DNA from: an uncultured Pseudomonadota bacterium
GTDB lineage: Bacteria > Pseudomonadota > Alphaproteobacteria > RUG11792
Assembly (NCBI GenBank): GCA_902773285.1
Contig: CACYDS010000093.1
Span: 1 to 8,820 of the forward strand
Direction: 5' to 3'
DNA length: 8,820 bases
This document shows positions 7,683 through 8,820 of this stretch, one piece after another. Under the pieces are notes generated by a model, which saw only the letters and a program-made list of their open reading frames with translations, had not been told where the DNA came from and searched no databases. The translations under genes and the position numbers were made by a program. Each line of letters starts with the position of its first letter. Positions within the stretch are counted from its first letter, which is position 1.

Positions 7683-8651
7683 TCAAATAGAAGTAAGAGA
7701 AAATGTTTCTATTATATGTGTCGGAGTCTGCGAAAAAGTCTTCATATCCGTATGTGCCATTTCGGGAGCAATGTTCTCTATAAAATGACTAATCTCAGCT
7801 TCTGAGTTATCCTTAATAAACAGTTGTGCAACGCCGGACAATGTCAAAATAGTGTCTATACCCGCCATATTGCCGCCAAGGATATCTGTCCATGGCGTAT
7901 CGCCAATCATTGCAACTTTTTCATTCGGGGAAATAAATTGCTTGGCGTAGTCGAAAATTATCGGGTATGGCTTGCCAAAATACACGACCTTGCCTCCTGC
8001 GTTTTCATATAAAGAACCAATGTATCCTGAACAAAGTATTGGTTTTGCTCCAGATTTCCAGGATTCAATAGCAAATAAATCAGAATTTGCAATCACTAGG
8101 ATTTTGTTGTATTTCAGGCATGTATCAATAAATGATGCTATTTCTTCAAAATTTGCAATGTCGCGGTAATCAACCGTTATCAACTCCTCTATTGTAATCG
8201 ATTTACCGTTCCTGTCCTTCAGACCGTCTGCGCAGTATGGTGCCTTATAATTTGCGCTTCCAACAAAGACAAAACCAGCTTGTTCTATAGATTGAACGCA
8301 GCTGAGACCGCTGCCTTTAAAAATATCATCAAAGCAAGAAAATGCCGCAAAATAAGTTTTTGCGTCACTGAAACATTGCGTTATGGTATTTTTCAAAACT
8401 TCTCCAGAGCTGATAAATTTATCAAAATGCGTACCAGCAACCATTCCTTTCGACAAATATCGTTCACAGCATTTCGTTGCAGTCAATGTTGTGTTTGACA
8501 AAATGATTACCTTTTTACCGGACATCAGCATCTTCTCTAGTAGAGGTAGAGCACCATCGAAAAAGTCCCGGCCATTCCACAAAACTCCGTACATATCGAT
8601 TAAAAATGCGTCGTACTGTTCATAAAGTGTTTCCATATTCTGGCAAAACAT
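7683..8651 (-). CDS. HAD-superfamily class IIA hydrolase (NagD-like, TIGR01459-type)
   Basis: 322 residues, cytoplasmic, with no signal peptide. HAD proteins use an Asp nucleophile and Mg to remove phosphate; the substrate here is not known. Motif I is FLIDMYGVLWNG (16-27) with nucleophile Asp19; motif II is LSNTT with Ser52; motif III Lys227 is in FGKPYP; motif IV is GDTPWTDI (250-257) with Asp251 and Asp256. The cap between motifs II and III (about 80-200) places it in class IIA. The second Asp usual in motif I (DxD) is Tyr21 here; the related subfamily I have in mind commonly has Trp there. The start at 8651 is chosen because GGAG (8663-8660) lies 8 bases upstream; Met6 at 8636 has no such site. 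A near-consensus promoter precedes it. No terminator follows, so it may be transcribed with the pump genes, though no shared function is evident. Superfamily and class are firm; the subfamily assignment is from memory. Confidence 0.9.
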   Translation of the reverse strand: MFCQNMETLYEQYDAFLIDMYGVLWNGRDFFDGALPLLEKMLMSGKKVIILSNTTLTATKCCERYLSKGMVAGTHFDKFISSGEVLKNTITQCFSDAKTYFAAFSCFDDIFKGSGLSCVQSIEQAGFVFVGSANYKAPYCADGLKDRNGKSITIEELITVDYRDIANFEEIASFIDTCLKYNKILVIANSDLFAIESWKSGAKPILCSGYIGSLYENAGGKVVYFGKPYPIIFDYAKQFISPNEKVAMIGDTPWTDILGGNMAGIDTILTLSGVAQLFIKDNSEAEISHFIENIAPEMAHTDMKTFSQTPTHIIETFSLTSI

Positions 8652-8681
8652 GAGGTAATCTCCGCATAGCGATGATAGTCC

Positions 8682-8711
8682 ATTATCGTGTGATTAGCCT
8701 TTGCCTGTCAA
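8682..8711 (-). promoter_or_regulatory. Sigma-70-type promoter of the HAD hydrolase gene
   Basis: On the minus strand TTGACA (8711-8706, full consensus) is followed after 18 bases by GATAAT (8687-8682, five of six). Transcription would start near 8675, leaving a leader of about 25 bases that contains the GGAG ribosome site. A second -35-like TTGACC lies directly upstream (8717-8712), but at 24 bases from the -10 it is too far to serve it. This is the strongest promoter match seen in the window. Confidence 0.7.
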
Positions 8712-8820
8712 GGTCAAGCGACCGGGGATTGGCAACTAGATAAATAAAAAGTATGACAGTTCTTGAAGAAGCCGAGATTAGATGAATAAACTGCGTTAGT
8801 AGTTTGTAAGGTTTGTGGAT

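Noticed and set aside
8760..8770. Short palindrome-like TTCTTGAAGAA near the right edge
   Set aside because: It has only 5-bp arms, no partner feature and no repeated copy in the window.
8683..8820. A minus-strand frame open from the right edge to a TAA at 8685-8683 (about 45 codons), possibly the end of another gene
   Set aside because: A second frame on the same strand is also open for about 40 codons, the translation is unremarkable, and a near-consensus promoter lies inside it. Open frames of this length are expected by chance here.
1..8820. CRISPR arrays, insertion sequences, transposase genes, tRNA or rRNA genes
   Set aside because: I looked on both strands and saw no regularly spaced direct repeats, no transposase motifs or flanking terminal repeats, and no cloverleaf or rRNA sequence.

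Overview
The window looks like a piece of a low-GC bacterial chromosome (roughly 40% GC by eye), Gram-negative because it carries a complete inner-membrane/periplasmic half of an RND efflux pump and a protein with a Sec signal peptide. The HAD gene has the DxxGVLxxG style of motif I that I associate with an alphaproteobacterial class IIA subfamily. A low-GC alphaproteobacterium, possibly host-associated (Rickettsiales/Holosporales-like), is therefore my best guess, but this is inference; no marker gene or rRNA is present to prove it.

Layout. Bases 1-678 (+) are the 3' part of an unrecognised gene that enters from the left edge; a clear intrinsic terminator follows at 758-782. Bases 783-1070 hold nothing I can name. 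From 8651 down to 1150 everything is on the minus strand, in transcription order: a HAD-superfamily class IIA hydrolase (8651-7683), an RND membrane fusion protein (7602-6061), an RND inner-membrane transporter (6061-2927) and a secreted coiled-coil protein of unknown function (2793-1150). An intrinsic terminator at 1112-1071 closes this block and faces the terminator of the left-hand gene, so 679-1149 is a convergent intergenic region. Bases 8712-8820 contain no gene I can support.

How the genes work together. The fusion protein and transporter overlap by one base (TAATG) and form a translationally coupled pair: the transporter has the proton-relay residues (Asp400/Asp401, Lys927) and the adaptor has the usual lipoyl, hairpin and beta-barrel parts. 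No TolC-type outer-membrane channel is encoded here, so the pump must borrow one from elsewhere. The coiled-coil protein lies 133 bases downstream on the same strand and, if its signal peptide is used, would share the periplasm with the pump; a functional link is only suggested by position. The HAD gene has the best promoter in the window (TTGACA-N18-GATAAT), and no terminator separates it from the pump genes 80 bases later, so read-through into the pump is possible.

The window does not show an obvious new defence or mobile system. The points most worth a second look are the secreted coiled-coil protein, the 116-residue charged tail on the adaptor, the Tyr in motif I of the HAD protein, and several hairpins and inverted repeats at gene junctions.
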